From contig OZ257140.1 of the NCBI GenBank assembly GCA_965279165.1, positions 3,162,001 to 3,226,000 on the forward strand: a stretch of 64,000 bases of DNA, read 5' to 3'. The position numbers were made by a program, and so were the translations under genes. Of the stretch, positions 8,727-16,687 are shown piece after piece. The stretch is from JBAYIE01 sp965279165. GTDB lineage: Bacteria > Bacteroidota > Bacteroidia > UKL13-3. How positions within the stretch are numbered: the stretch's first letter is position 1; every line of letters begins with the position of its first letter. A model generated the notes under the pieces. That model did no database searches and was not told the origin of the DNA. It saw only the letters and a program-made list of their open reading frames with translations.

Positions 8727-8800
8727 TTTGTTGACTCATCAAATGTGTAATTTCAACATGTCGTATTTGAACAAGCATTATCTAAATTTATTTACATTTT

Positions 8801-8936
8801 GGGGCTGTGCGCCCCAAACCCGCACCTACTTTTTTTCTTAGTCAAAAAAAGTAGGCAAAAAAGACAAGCCAAAACGAAGCTCCCACCGCACTTGTCCACG
8901 CTTACCCCCGCCGTTTTGGCGACCCGCCCGCCTTGT
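8801..8936. repeat. Structured intergenic element with two hairpins
   Basis: Stem GGGGC-TGTGC-GCCCC (8801-8815), then a perfect 11-bp inverted repeat CTACTTTTTTT / AAAAAAAGTAG with a 7-nt loop (8826-8854), then a GC-rich tail with CCACCGC, CCCCCGCC and GCCCGCC, out of character with the AT-rich surroundings. No ORF. It lies between convergent genes and looks like a dispersed structured repeat. The remainder of 8727-9073 holds nothing else I recognise. Confidence 0.55.
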
Positions 8937-9073
8937 AAAATATAGATTTTAGTTTCAAATGAGGATTATTTTCTATCGATATTCAAGTGAAAATTTGTAA
9001 ATAATTTATTGCAAATTTGTTAATTTACCATTATTAATTCGAACATTTAGCTCTTTTTAGTGTTGATTAATTA

Positions 9074-10201
9074 TCAGTTTTCTTTCGCTAATTTTAGTAA
9101 CTTCTCTGTTATGGTTTCCCACATAAATGCTTTCTTTTCTTCTCTAATATTAGGGATAAAATCGGCCTCAAGATTTTGGGTATAAAATTTCACAATGGCA
9201 TCTGCAATGGCTGTTTTATTAACTTCAACCACCAAACCCACTTTGTTATTGGGAATGAGTTCTGCCAGTCCTCCCACATTGGTTACTATCATTGGCTTAT
9301 CGTAAAAGTAAGCAATTTGTGTTACGCCACTTTGGGTTGCGTTCAAGTAGGTTTGTATTACTGCATCAGCTGCACAGAAATAGGTTGAAACTGCACTATC
9401 CGGAATAAAATCATTGCTTAAAATAACTTGGTCGGTTAACCCTAACTCCTTAATTTGTTCGAGATAAGGTTTGCTGTCTTCATAAAATTCGCCGGCAATA
9501 AGCAATTTTATCCGAAGTGATTTAACCCTTTCATCAGCCATTGCATCTAATAACAAATGCAGTCCTTTGTAATACCGTATAAATCCAAAAAACAACAATA
9601 CTTTTTCGTTATCCAGTTGCAGCTTTTTTCTGGCTACATCTTTAGAAATAACCGGACCAAACATATCATACATGGGATGTGGAGAATAAACCACCGGTTT
9701 GTTTACGGGCCATTGTTCTAGTTGGGATTTTACCGATTGCGACATGGTTAAAAAACCATCCAATTGTTTGATAAAGTAATTGGTAAAAGCCTTATCGAAA
9801 AACCTTTTTTCGTGCGGAACAAGGTTATCGCAAATGGCAAGTAAACGGGTGTTTTTATTTTGCTTCAAAATACGGCTGATGGTGCCAAATGCCGGCGCCA
9901 TAAAACTCATCCAGTACCTAAAAATTACCAAGTCGTATTTTTCCTTTTTCATCCGATAACCGGATTTAATCCAATTGAGGGGATTAATCGAATTTATTAA
10001 AGTATGAATAACCTGACCTTGTGGTGGAGGTTCAGTAGAGAATTGTGTTTTGCCGGGAAACAAGAAATTAGGATACTGTAATGAAAAACTTAATATTTCG
10101 CAAGAATGTCCTTGCGCTATAAATGATTTTGCAAGTCGTTCGTTATAAGTGGCCAGACCGCCTCTTAAAGGGTATGCCGGACCAACAATCAAAATTTTCA
10201 C
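9074..10201 (-). CDS. Glycosyltransferase family 4 (GT-B fold)
   Basis: Transfers a sugar from a nucleotide donor, probably in surface polysaccharide or glycan synthesis. 375 residues. The N-terminal Rossmann half has the glycine loop GPAYPLRGGLATYNERLA; the C-terminal half has VLLFFGFIRYYKGLHLLLDA and the nucleotide-sugar site around SGVTQIAYFYDKPMIVTNVGGLAE. The start is GTG at 10201, whose GTGA overlaps the stop of the GT2 gene by 4 nt, so the two are coupled. The acceptor cannot be inferred. Confidence 0.9.
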   Translation of the reverse strand: MKILIVGPAYPLRGGLATYNERLAKSFIAQGHSCEILSFSLQYPNFLFPGKTQFSTEPPPQGQVIHTLINSINPLNWIKSGYRMKKEKYDLVIFRYWMSFMAPAFGTISRILKQNKNTRLLAICDNLVPHEKRFFDKAFTNYFIKQLDGFLTMSQSVKSQLEQWPVNKPVVYSPHPMYDMFGPVISKDVARKKLQLDNEKVLLFFGFIRYYKGLHLLLDAMADERVKSLRIKLLIAGEFYEDSKPYLEQIKELGLTDQVILSNDFIPDSAVSTYFCAADAVIQTYLNATQSGVTQIAYFYDKPMIVTNVGGLAELIPNNKVGLVVEVNKTAIADAIVKFYTQNLEADFIPNIREEKKAFMWETITEKLLKLAKEN

Positions 10202-11178
10202 GCGCTTGTTTTTTGTTTGATGCCGTAAATATTTCTTTCGGATGCATTTCTGGAAATCATTTCACCAACAAATCCTGCAAGAAATAACTGCACTCCGACA
10301 ATAATAGTTACCAATGCCAAATAGAACAATGGTTGGTCGGTAACATTACGCTGCACCACATCTTGGTATGAATTGTATATTTTTTCTCCGATGAGATAAA
10401 GCGTAATAAAAATCCCGGTAAAAAATACAATGGTACCCAATACACCAAAAAAGTGCATGGGTTTTTTACCAAATTTAGAAACAAAGAAAATGGTAAGTAA
10501 ATCCAAAAAACCATTGACAAAACGTTCGAGTCCAAATTTGGTTGTTCCGTATTTGCGTTCACGATGCTGTACAGGTTTCTCTGCAATCTTACTAAAACCT
10601 GCCCATTTGGCAATTACCGGAATATAGCGATGCATTTCGTTGTACACTTCAATATGTTTTACAACATCACTGCGATACGATTTAAGTCCACAGTTAAAAT
10701 CATGCAATTGCAATCCACTCATTTTTCGGGTTGCCCAATTAAATAATTTGGTAGGTATGGTTTTGGTAATGGGGTCATACCTTTTCTTTTTCCAACCCGA
10801 AACAATATCATATCCCTCTTCCTTAATCATGCGATAGAGTTCAGGTATTTCGTCGGGGCTGTCCTGCAAATCGGCATCCATAGTAATCACAACATTGCCT
10901 TTCGATTCCTGAAAACCGACATTTAAAGCTGCAGATTTACCATAGTTGCGACGAAATCGGATACCATGAATATTGGAATTGTTTTGATGTAATTGTTCTA
11001 TTACTTGCCACGATTTGTCGGTACTTCCATCATCCATCATCAGAATTTCATAAGTAAACCGGTTTTCGGTCATTACTCTTACAATCCAATCTGCAAGTTC
11101 GGGTAACGATTCTTCTTCGTTAATTAATGGAACAATAACAGTTATATCTAGTTGGTTTTGCATTTGTTTATTCGGCAT
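10198..11178 (-). CDS. Glycosyltransferase family 2, polyprenyl-phosphate type
   Basis: GT-A enzyme of the DPM1/GtrB/ArnC type that loads a sugar onto a polyprenyl phosphate carrier at the inner membrane. 326 residues. Motifs: VIVPLINEEESLPEL, DDGSTDKSW, the DXD-like TMDADLQD, and KYGTTKFG before two C-terminal transmembrane helices (about residues 235-260 and 285-307). It starts at 11178, overlapping the DUF4199 gene by 11 bp, or at a second ATG at 11163 just after that stop. Likely in one operon DUF4199-GT2-GT4. Confidence 0.93.
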   Translation of the reverse strand: MPNKQMQNQLDITVIVPLINEEESLPELADWIVRVMTENRFTYEILMMDDGSTDKSWQVIEQLHQNNSNIHGIRFRRNYGKSAALNVGFQESKGNVVITMDADLQDSPDEIPELYRMIKEEGYDIVSGWKKKRYDPITKTIPTKLFNWATRKMSGLQLHDFNCGLKSYRSDVVKHIEVYNEMHRYIPVIAKWAGFSKIAEKPVQHRERKYGTTKFGLERFVNGFLDLLTIFFVSKFGKKPMHFFGVLGTIVFFTGIFITLYLIGEKIYNSYQDVVQRNVTDQPLFYLALVTIIVGVQLFLAGFVGEMISRNASERNIYGIKQKTSA

Positions 11179-11713
11179 TGATTACCGGTTCTTTTCGCGT
11201 AAAGATGGAAGTAATAAGGGCAATGATAAAAATCTGTAATCCCGATCCAAAAACCCCAAAAATGGTGTAAACAATTGGAGAATTAAAACTGCCCATCATT
11301 CCCATACTTTGTTCAATTTGTTCATCCGACATTCCTTTTTCAGCCATTGCATTTGCTTGTTGTTCTGCAATTTTTCTCATCAAATCCGGTTCGATAAACG
11401 AGAAAAAAACGAAAATATATATGGCTGTTAAAATTGCAAAGGGAATTGCCATAGCCATTGCAAGCTTTAATGAACCACCGTAACTAATAAAGCCTTCATT
11501 TTCTTCTTGGCGGTATTTTACTGTGGCCCAATAAATAAATACACCAAGAATTAGCATCGTTACCAAGGTTTGTATCCAGTTTCCGCCTGAATCCAACTTT
11601 TCTGGATCCATTGGTGTTACCAAATAAAAGATTATCGATATAATTACAGAAAGTAGACCCATGGCACTGCCATAAGTAAATACAAATGGCCAGATAGATT
11701 TTTTGTTTTCCAT
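11168..11713 (-). CDS. DUF4199 membrane protein
   Basis: 181 residues, four predicted transmembrane helices (about 8-30, 45-62, 83-107 and 148-170) with a charged loop after helix 3 containing AEKGMSDEQIEQSMGMM. The family is common in Bacteroidota and uncharacterised. It is the first gene of an apparent operon with the two glycosyltransferases, so it may serve polysaccharide or glycolipid metabolism; that is inference from position only. Confidence 0.85.
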   Translation of the reverse strand: MENKKSIWPFVFTYGSAMGLLSVIISIIFYLVTPMDPEKLDSGGNWIQTLVTMLILGVFIYWATVKYRQEENEGFISYGGSLKLAMAMAIPFAILTAIYIFVFFSFIEPDLMRKIAEQQANAMAEKGMSDEQIEQSMGMMGSFNSPIVYTIFGVFGSGLQIFIIALITSIFTRKEPVINAE

Positions 11714-11774
11714 TGTTTTTGGTTGTAAACAACAAATTAAACAAAAATTTAGTTAATGAACTACTTTTGATAGG

Positions 11775-12566
11775 ATGCAAAAATATTTTACGGACCAGAT
11801 GCACAATAGGATAGCGATTAGCTTTCCTCCTAAGCGGATTATTTCCCTTGTTCCTTCGCAAACAGAGCTCTTGTACCACTTGGGTTTAAGCGATCAAGTG
11901 ATAGCCCAAACCTTGTTTTGTATTCACCCGGATTGGGCTCACCAAATCAAAACCCGTATTGGTGGAACAAAAAAACTTAATATAGAGAAAATTCGAGAGC
12001 TTAAGCCGGATTTAATCATCGGAAACAAAGAAGAAAACGAACAATCGCAAATTGAAGAACTGGCAAAAGAGTTTCCGGTTTGGATGAGCGATATAAAGAA
12101 TTTGGAAGAAGCCATGGATATGATTGGTAAAATAGGGGAGTTGGTAGATAGAAAATCAGAGTCCGAAGTATTACAATCAAATATCAAAACCCAATTCAAT
12201 TTGCTGATAAACAAAGAGGATTCTCCTAAACGAGCGGCTTATTTTATATGGCGCGAACCATGGATGGCGGCCGGAAAAGATACTTTTATTACCGATATGA
12301 TGAAAAGGTGTGGCTTAATAAATGTTTTTGAAGTGGAAGACTCGCGTTATCCTGAAATTACCCATTTGCAACTGCAGGCATCCCATGTCGAATTAATATT
12401 ACTTTCTTCTGAACCTTATCCGTTCAAGGAAAAGCATATAGAGGAAATACAACATTATTGTCCTCATGCTAAAATTTTATTGGTAGATGGGGAGATGTTT
12501 AGCTGGTATGGAAGCCGGTTGTTGTTGGCGCCTAGCTATTTTAATAAGCTATTGAATGGGAACTAA
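11775..12566 (+). CDS. BtuF-like helical-backbone metal receptor (no signal peptide)
   Basis: 263 residues resembling the periplasmic binding-protein fold of cobalamin and siderophore receptors: RIISLVPSQTELLYHLGL, then IGGTKKLNIEKIRELKPDLIIG, and the second lobe with PEITHLQLQASHVELILLSSEPYPF. Unlike transport proteins it has no signal peptide or lipobox, so it is probably cytoplasmic. No permease or ATPase neighbour is present. Ligand unknown. The start is ATG at 11775, or possibly 11799. Confidence 0.82.
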   Translation: MQKYFTDQMHNRIAISFPPKRIISLVPSQTELLYHLGLSDQVIAQTLFCIHPDWAHQIKTRIGGTKKLNIEKIRELKPDLIIGNKEENEQSQIEELAKEFPVWMSDIKNLEEAMDMIGKIGELVDRKSESEVLQSNIKTQFNLLINKEDSPKRAAYFIWREPWMAAGKDTFITDMMKRCGLINVFEVEDSRYPEITHLQLQASHVELILLSSEPYPFKEKHIEEIQHYCPHAKILLVDGEMFSWYGSRLLLAPSYFNKLLNGN

Positions 12567-12630
12567 AAGATAGTTTTTTGTCTAAAAGTTATACTATCTG
12601 ATTTATTCTAACCGGTTTTTAGTCCCTAAC

Positions 12631-12663
12631 TTGGGACCATGCCTTCGGAAAAGCAAGAAATGT
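12631..12663 (+). repeat. Left copy of a 33-bp inverted repeat flanking a gene island
   Basis: TTGGGACCATGCC...AAGAAATGT, matching the reverse complement of 14379-14411 in 32 of 33 positions. It is preceded by GTCCCTAAC, which can pair with TTGGGAC to make a short hairpin. Together with the right copy it brackets about 1.7 kb of poorly conserved genes. Confidence 0.8.
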
Positions 12664-12710
12664 TATATTCGAGGGGTTTTAAAGATTTTATATGGGAATA
12701 TTTATTTTTG

Positions 12711-12740
12711 GGATCGAGGGTTCGAATCCCTCACTCTCCG
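12711..12740 (+). pseudogene. 3' end of a tRNA-Ser (T arm and acceptor strand only)
   Basis: The T stem-loop GAGGG-TTCGAAT-CCCTC (12716-12732) is followed by ACTCTCC plus discriminator G (12733-12740), which would pair with a GGAGAGT 5' acceptor strand as in serine tRNAs. The 5' half, anticodon and variable arm are absent. A lone tRNA 3' end is what integrases of mobile elements leave as an att site. Confidence 0.7.
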
Positions 12741-12749
12741 TGGCACACG

Positions 12750-12896
12750 AAAAAAACTGCCAGGCTGGCTACTAAAGTTGGATTGTCTTATGCGCAGATA
12801 GGACGTTATGAGTTCAAAGGCGTAAAGCACAAGGTAGATATCCTTAAAGAAATTGCCAATGCTTTAGATACAAGCGTAAGTTCAAAGTTGGTTTGA
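12750..12896 (+). pseudogene. Remnant of an XRE-type helix-turn-helix regulator
   Basis: The translation from about 12750 (ARLATKVGLSYAQIGRYE ... ILKEIANALDTS) matches the middle of XRE/Cro domains, but the N-terminal part is missing. The open frame runs upstream through the tRNA fragment, which cannot be genuine coding sequence. Hence a truncated regulator carried in with, or left by, a mobile element. It ends directly against the convergent gene at 12897. Confidence 0.6.
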
Positions 12897-13337
12897 TTAA
12901 TTAATATTATTGATATTTGAATATTTCCTTATGAAATTCTTCAACCAAACTTTGTCCTGTTCATTGTGAATGTTATAGTTTAAAGAATTAGATAAATCAA
13001 TAATTAGGGAAGGACATATAAGTATGTCATAATCTAATCTGCTATTCCTATTATTTATTTTTGCAAATAAAACACCTGCTCCTATTTTAGTTTGAAAGTG
13101 CCTTTTCTTTTTAGCATTATTTAAGATATTGTTAAAATGCTGCTTTTCTTCAATCGTAACTTTTAGCAATGGGGTATCTTTTTGTTTTATTTTAACAAAC
13201 GTATTTCGAATGGCTGATGTTGTGTATCCACGTGATTCTTGAAAATTATATATTGACAATGAATCTATATTCTCTTGTGCATTAACATTACCAATAAAGA
13301 GAATGACAAAATAAATCGAAATAAATCTTATTAACAT
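12897..13337 (-). CDS. Hypothetical exported protein
   Basis: 146 residues with a clear signal peptide (MLIRFISIYFVILFIGNVNA, cleavage after NA). The mature part is lysine-rich (KVTIEEKQHFNNILNNAKKK) and ends KNFIRKYSNINNIN. I do not recognise a family. It lies inside the 33-bp inverted repeats and is the last of three same-strand genes. The island genes are more AT-rich than the core genes nearby. Confidence 0.55.
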   Translation of the reverse strand: MLIRFISIYFVILFIGNVNAQENIDSLSIYNFQESRGYTTSAIRNTFVKIKQKDTPLLKVTIEEKQHFNNILNNAKKKRHFQTKIGAGVLFAKINNRNSRLDYDILICPSLIIDLSNSLNYNIHNEQDKVWLKNFIRKYSNINNIN

Positions 13338-13341
13338 TTTT

Positions 13342-13725
13342 TTAAATATTTAAGTAATATGAGTACAACATTGGCCTAACGCCTATTGACCTTAAATACA
13401 TTTGAGCGTGCAAGAAATACGGGTGAATCCCAATATTAAAAGCTCCTGACATATTTAATGCTCTAGAGGTCTGTGAAACACAACTGTTTATTGCAAAATT
13501 GAATCTACCTGGCATCTCAAAAGAAGAATTTAACGTATTTACATACTGTATATCCTTTAAAAACCCTGTAACATTTATATTTCCTGTAATTTGAGGCTCA
13601 AATTTGATTTGCAAATGTTCATCAATATGTTGAAAGAAAAACGTTTGTTTCAATGTTTCATCAAGTCGTTTTAAGTTTTTTACAAACTCATCAAAATCAG
13701 TAAGCTCGATAGTTAAAAGGAACAA
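13342..13725 (-). CDS. Hypothetical protein, immunity-protein-like, probably truncated or frameshifted
   Basis: 127 residues from a TTG, with an in-frame TAA five codons further upstream. The first half (FDEFVKNLKRLDETLKQT ... LQIKFEPQITGNINVTG) resembles WapI/DUF6228-type small immunity proteins, in which a helix is followed by antiparallel strands. Protein-like sequence (PGTINGTNGMYQIGINNSN) continues upstream in another frame over about 13740-13820, so a frameshift is likely. Function not established. Confidence 0.4.
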   Translation of the reverse strand: MFLLTIELTDFDEFVKNLKRLDETLKQTFFFQHIDEHLQIKFEPQITGNINVTGFLKDIQYVNTLNSSFEMPGRFNFAINSCVSQTSRALNMSGAFNIGIHPYFLHAQMYLRSIGVRPMLYSYYLNI

Positions 13726-13857
13726 AATTTCTATGAAAAATTACATTAGAATTATTTATTCCTATTTGATACATTCCATTAGTTCCATTAATCGTTCCGG
13801 GTAATTCAAATCAGTTTGCCCTGTCTTTAATCCTTTGAGACCATGCCCCGTTTTGCA

Positions 13858-14316
13858 TTATATGACTATCAAAAGACCTTGTTTATTTAACAAATCAATT
13901 GCATCATCATCAAGCTGAAAATAAGCATCATTCTCGTGTGTTATTGAAACAAAAACAGGTTGGTTATCCTTATAAAAAACTAAATCTTCAGGCAAATTGG
14001 GTTGCACCCATTCATATAAATTGTCATTAGACCTACATAAGATAAAAGCACTTTCAGGGTTTAAATAAAAAGTAAATAGTCTGGCTTGACCAAGTAATAA
14101 TCTTGTACCTTGCCATTCCTGAACTTCCTTTTCATCTATTAAAAAAATAGACAGGTCAGAAATAAGAGTTTTCGCTTGTTCGCTAATTTCATTTTCTTCT
14201 CTTAAAACAAAAGAAAAGGTATCAGCGTACTTTAATAAACCATTCGCTAATTTTTTAATGGAATTTATCTTAGTATCAATCATTTTCTTCATGGTAGAGT
14301 TTAATTGCAATTTCAT
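13858..14316 (-). CDS. Hypothetical soluble protein in island
   Basis: About 152 residues, acidic, no signal peptide or membrane segment. It contains WQGTRLLLGQARLFTFYL and ENDAYFQLDDDAIDLL. No family recognised. Gene size, acidity and neighbours resemble polymorphic-toxin immunity genes, but no toxin is present. Alternative start at 14292 (MKKMIDTK). Confidence 0.5.
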   Translation of the reverse strand: MKLQLNSTMKKMIDTKINSIKKLANGLLKYADTFSFVLREENEISEQAKTLISDLSIFLIDEKEVQEWQGTRLLLGQARLFTFYLNPESAFILCRSNDNLYEWVQPNLPEDLVFYKDNQPVFVSITHENDAYFQLDDDAIDLLNKQGLLIVI

Positions 14317-14378
14317 CAAAATGCTTCATTTTATAGGTTTTACCATGGCTATTAATTTTCTGTATGTCTTGAAACTAC

Positions 14379-14411
14379 ACATTTCTTGCTTTTCCGAAGG
14401 CAAGGTCCCAA
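14379..14411 (-). repeat. Right copy of the 33-bp inverted repeat
   Basis: Inverse of 12631-12663 with one mismatch. It overlaps a perfect 8-bp-arm palindrome GGTCCCAA-AA-TTGGGACC (14404-14421). A degenerate third copy of the edge, GAGACCATGCC, is at about 13837-13847. Confidence 0.8.
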
Positions 14412-14591
14412 AATTGGGACCATATTGCCTATCGCTAAATTAACGGAATTGAATTAAAAAGCAAATTATTCACAATCGCAAACTGTGCAAGGGCAGTTCC
14501 TATTTTTCTTTAATCTTTTTAATTGAGCAAACTTAATACGTTGGTTAAGATTCGGTAGTATCAAGCCTTTATATGCCTCAACAAAAACTAA

Positions 14592-14668
14592 GATCACGGA
14601 TGAAACGTCCATGAGGACGGGGGAGTCACGGTTATAAATCACGGACGACACGTTTGCGAGAACAGAAG
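14592..14668. repeat. Structured GGATGAAACGTCC repeat element
   Basis: Contains TCACGGATGAAACGTCCATGAGGACGG and TCACGGACGACACGTTTGCGAGAAC (each split here by variation). The arms GGATG/CGTCC pair around AAA. A closely related unit with GGACG/CGTCC is at 15936-15961. No gene is supported between 14412 and 14737. Confidence 0.5.
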
Positions 14669-14737
14669 TATTAAATTCTATTTTGATATACTGTTTATCA
14701 AATCTTTTCGTTTTAACATAATTAATAACGAAGAATA

Positions 14738-15583
14738 ATGCCATGGAGAAATAATATTGGTTTGGTATTACTGCTTTTCTTAGGTCTTGCGGCATGTAGA
14801 AAAGAGGCTCCGTTCGAACCTGCGACAATACCGAAAACAACATTTGTGCAAGTCGATCCAATTCCGGCTAATCTTATACTTATTGGTACTCAAAAAATAT
14901 GGAGTTCCAGTTTGAATTTAGCTTTATATATGGAGAAGCAACCGATATGGGGTAATAATAAGTTATTTATTGCGGTTTATGATTCGGCTACATTACAACG
15001 AATTACAACCGGAATTATAACTATTTCGGCGTTAGTACAAAGGAAAAATGAAGATAACATTTATATGCCGGTTATGAATGCAATGACGTGTAATATTTCT
15101 GATAAATTATGGAAACCGGAAGTCATATTGTTAAGTGGATTGTACCAATATGTTAGACTTATCATAAAGTATAAAGATGATACCAATAAATTGGATTGTA
15201 CTATTAATATGTACTTGAGACCAAATGGCAATCCTACGCTCAAAGGGTTTTCAACAAATGGGATGTATTATATCCAAAGTGATTCTGTTACCGATTTTAA
15301 ATTGGGAATGAACAAAGTTGATTTTGCTGTTTTTTTATTATATGGTAAAAACAGTTTTATTAGAACTACGGATTATAATCTAAGTATTCGAACAGATAAA
15401 ATAAATCATAGCATTACTCCCGACGAAATAAAATATAATGAAGTATCGTTGCAACCATCCATTTCACAACATTATTCTGGTAAGATAAATATACCATTAA
15501 CCGGAGATTGGAGGGTTCAACTTAAATTGAATAGTGTTCCAATTGTAAATTACTATTGTAGTTTTACATTGGAGAATAAGTAG
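14738..15583 (+). CDS. Lipoprotein with two YtkA/FixH-like domains
   Basis: 281 residues. Lipoprotein signal MPWRNNIGLVLLLFLGLAAC with the lipid-carrying cysteine at residue 20. The mature protein seems to hold two related beta-sandwich domains, each ending with a GxWxV-type strand (the second is PLTGDWRVQLKLN), as in YtkA-like or FixH-like proteins. Isolated gene between repeat regions. Possible role in metal or redox balance at the envelope; unproven. Confidence 0.65.
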   Translation: MPWRNNIGLVLLLFLGLAACRKEAPFEPATIPKTTFVQVDPIPANLILIGTQKIWSSSLNLALYMEKQPIWGNNKLFIAVYDSATLQRITTGIITISALVQRKNEDNIYMPVMNAMTCNISDKLWKPEVILLSGLYQYVRLIIKYKDDTNKLDCTINMYLRPNGNPTLKGFSTNGMYYIQSDSVTDFKLGMNKVDFAVFLLYGKNSFIRTTDYNLSIRTDKINHSITPDEIKYNEVSLQPSISQHYSGKINIPLTGDWRVQLKLNSVPIVNYYCSFTLENK

Positions 15584-15777
15584 TCGACCAACAAAAAGTC
15601 AAATTTGTTTCAATAAATATTTTATATAACAAATTCAATGAAAAAGGCATTTACATGATTGCCTCGAGTCAAATCACTTAAGGTTGTCAATATGTCGATT
15701 TATTTCCATTTCTAAATTTGGTATTTCTCTGTGCACAATTGACCAAATGATTTCTTCTGAAACGTTGTCATAATTTT

Positions 15778-15962
15778 CACGTTCGCGCTAGCATCATGCT
15801 CGTGCAGCAATAATCCTTCATACATCTACCATCCTGCAATTGTTACGCTTTTAAAAATACTATCTTAAAGAGATGAAAATAACTATCACGAGCATGATGC
15901 TCGCGAGAACGTGGGGAGATTTATGGTTGTAAATCACGGACGAAACGTCCGCTAGGACGGAT
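15778..15962. repeat. Inverted pair of GAGCATGATGCTC elements
   Basis: ACGTTCGCGCTAGCATCATG (from 15779) and the inverse CACGAGCATGATGCTCGCGAG (from 15888) form long imperfect inverted arms; each arm is itself a hairpin (CGAGCA-TGA-TGCTCG). The second arm is followed by GGACG-AAA-CGTCC at 15938-15950. The 15584-15777 stretch shows no gene. Confidence 0.55.
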
Positions 15963-16020
15963 AAAATTCGCATCCACTACATTAAATCTTCGAGAACTTT
16001 GCAATTAATAAATCAAAAAA

Positions 16021-16098
16021 TAATGTCACCCTTACAGGGTTCTGGTTGCGGCATATAATTTCTTCTATTATAATGTCACCCCTCCGGGGTTTTTAAAT
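16021..16098 (+). repeat. Two direct copies of the TAATGTCACCC hairpin repeat
   Basis: TAATGTC-ACCCT-TAC-AGGGT at 16021 and TAATGTC-ACCCC-TCC-GGGGT at 16071. An inverse copy with ACCCC-AGA-GGGGT lies near 5723. The stem changes in step (CCCT/AGGG against CCCC/GGGG), so structure seems conserved. It is followed by words of the AATCTGTGGC family to 16230. No gene from 15584 to 16277. Confidence 0.6.
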
Positions 16099-16277
16099 CT
16101 GTGGCTAAATAGCGATCAGCGGTCAGCAGTCGGTCAATAGTCATTGGTCAGTTTTCATTAGGTTGTATTTTGGCTTTATGCCAAACGAGAGCATCCATCC
16201 GTGAAATCTGTGTAATCTGTGGCAAAAAAGTGGTCAGGGCTTAGTGATTAGTGATAAGTGGATATTGTAATCATTTG

Positions 16278-16679
16278 TCATTCTAAGCTAACACCTCTTT
16301 CGAAATATGGCACATCATCATTGCTAATCGCTTCTTTTTCCAACCAATATGCCATGGTAACTACATTACCTTCTTTAGATTTTAGTAAGCGCCCATATAC
16401 GGCATTGATAGAATTAAAATTTACATCCGTTACCCCAACAGTATAGCTTTCAATTTCTTTTGGTTCTTCAACCACTGCAACAATTGCAGGTTCTTCTCCT
16501 TCTTTTGGGGCGGCAACTTTTGCTTTTGGAGCAACAAAGGGTACACAAATAACCGTATACCCATTTCCACTTAATAAGGCAGCAAGGAAATTAGCCCGTT
16601 GCGGTGCAACATTTTTTTCAACAATGGCACATCGTATATTGTCTAATTCTTCAACCGTATGATTTTGATTTAATCCCAT
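16278..16679 (-). CDS. Conserved-looking hypothetical protein at the end of the nuo operon
   Basis: 133 residues, no signal or membrane segment. The N-terminal half (CAIVEKNVAPQRANFLAALLSGNGYTV) looks folded; the middle is a low-complexity linker (APKAKVAAPKEGEEPA); the C-terminus has SYTVGVTDVNFNSINAVYGR. It follows nuoN by 8 bp on the same strand and is probably cotranscribed with it. I do not recognise a function; it might be an accessory factor of complex I, from position alone. Confidence 0.6.
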   Translation of the reverse strand: MGLNQNHTVEELDNIRCAIVEKNVAPQRANFLAALLSGNGYTVICVPFVAPKAKVAAPKEGEEPAIVAVVEEPKEIESYTVGVTDVNFNSINAVYGRLLKSKEGNVVTMAYWLEKEAISNDDVPYFERGVSLE

Positions 16680-16687
16680 AATTTGGT

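Noticed and set aside
11496..11879. Minus-strand open frame of 127 residues
   Set aside because: Overlaps DUF4199 in another frame and the start of the BtuF-like gene; no motif.
12639..12896. Whole 85-residue open frame as a real gene
   Set aside because: The first third translates a tRNA 3' end; only the XRE-like part is gene-derived.
13740..13857. Protein-like fragments in two frames upstream of the gene at 13342
   Set aside because: Too short and broken to annotate as a gene; noted as a sign of frameshift only.
14592..14668. Possible hammerhead ribozyme (GTCC-ATGA-GGAC resembles stem II)
   Set aside because: The CTGATGA core and the GAAA core are not in the right places; the hairpin is shared with other repeats in the window.
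14466..14861. 131-residue open frame on the minus strand with a Cys-rich end
   Set aside because: It runs through the structured repeats at 14592-14668 and overlaps the well-supported lipoprotein start at 14738; only the last 40 codons look protein-like, possibly a gene remnant.
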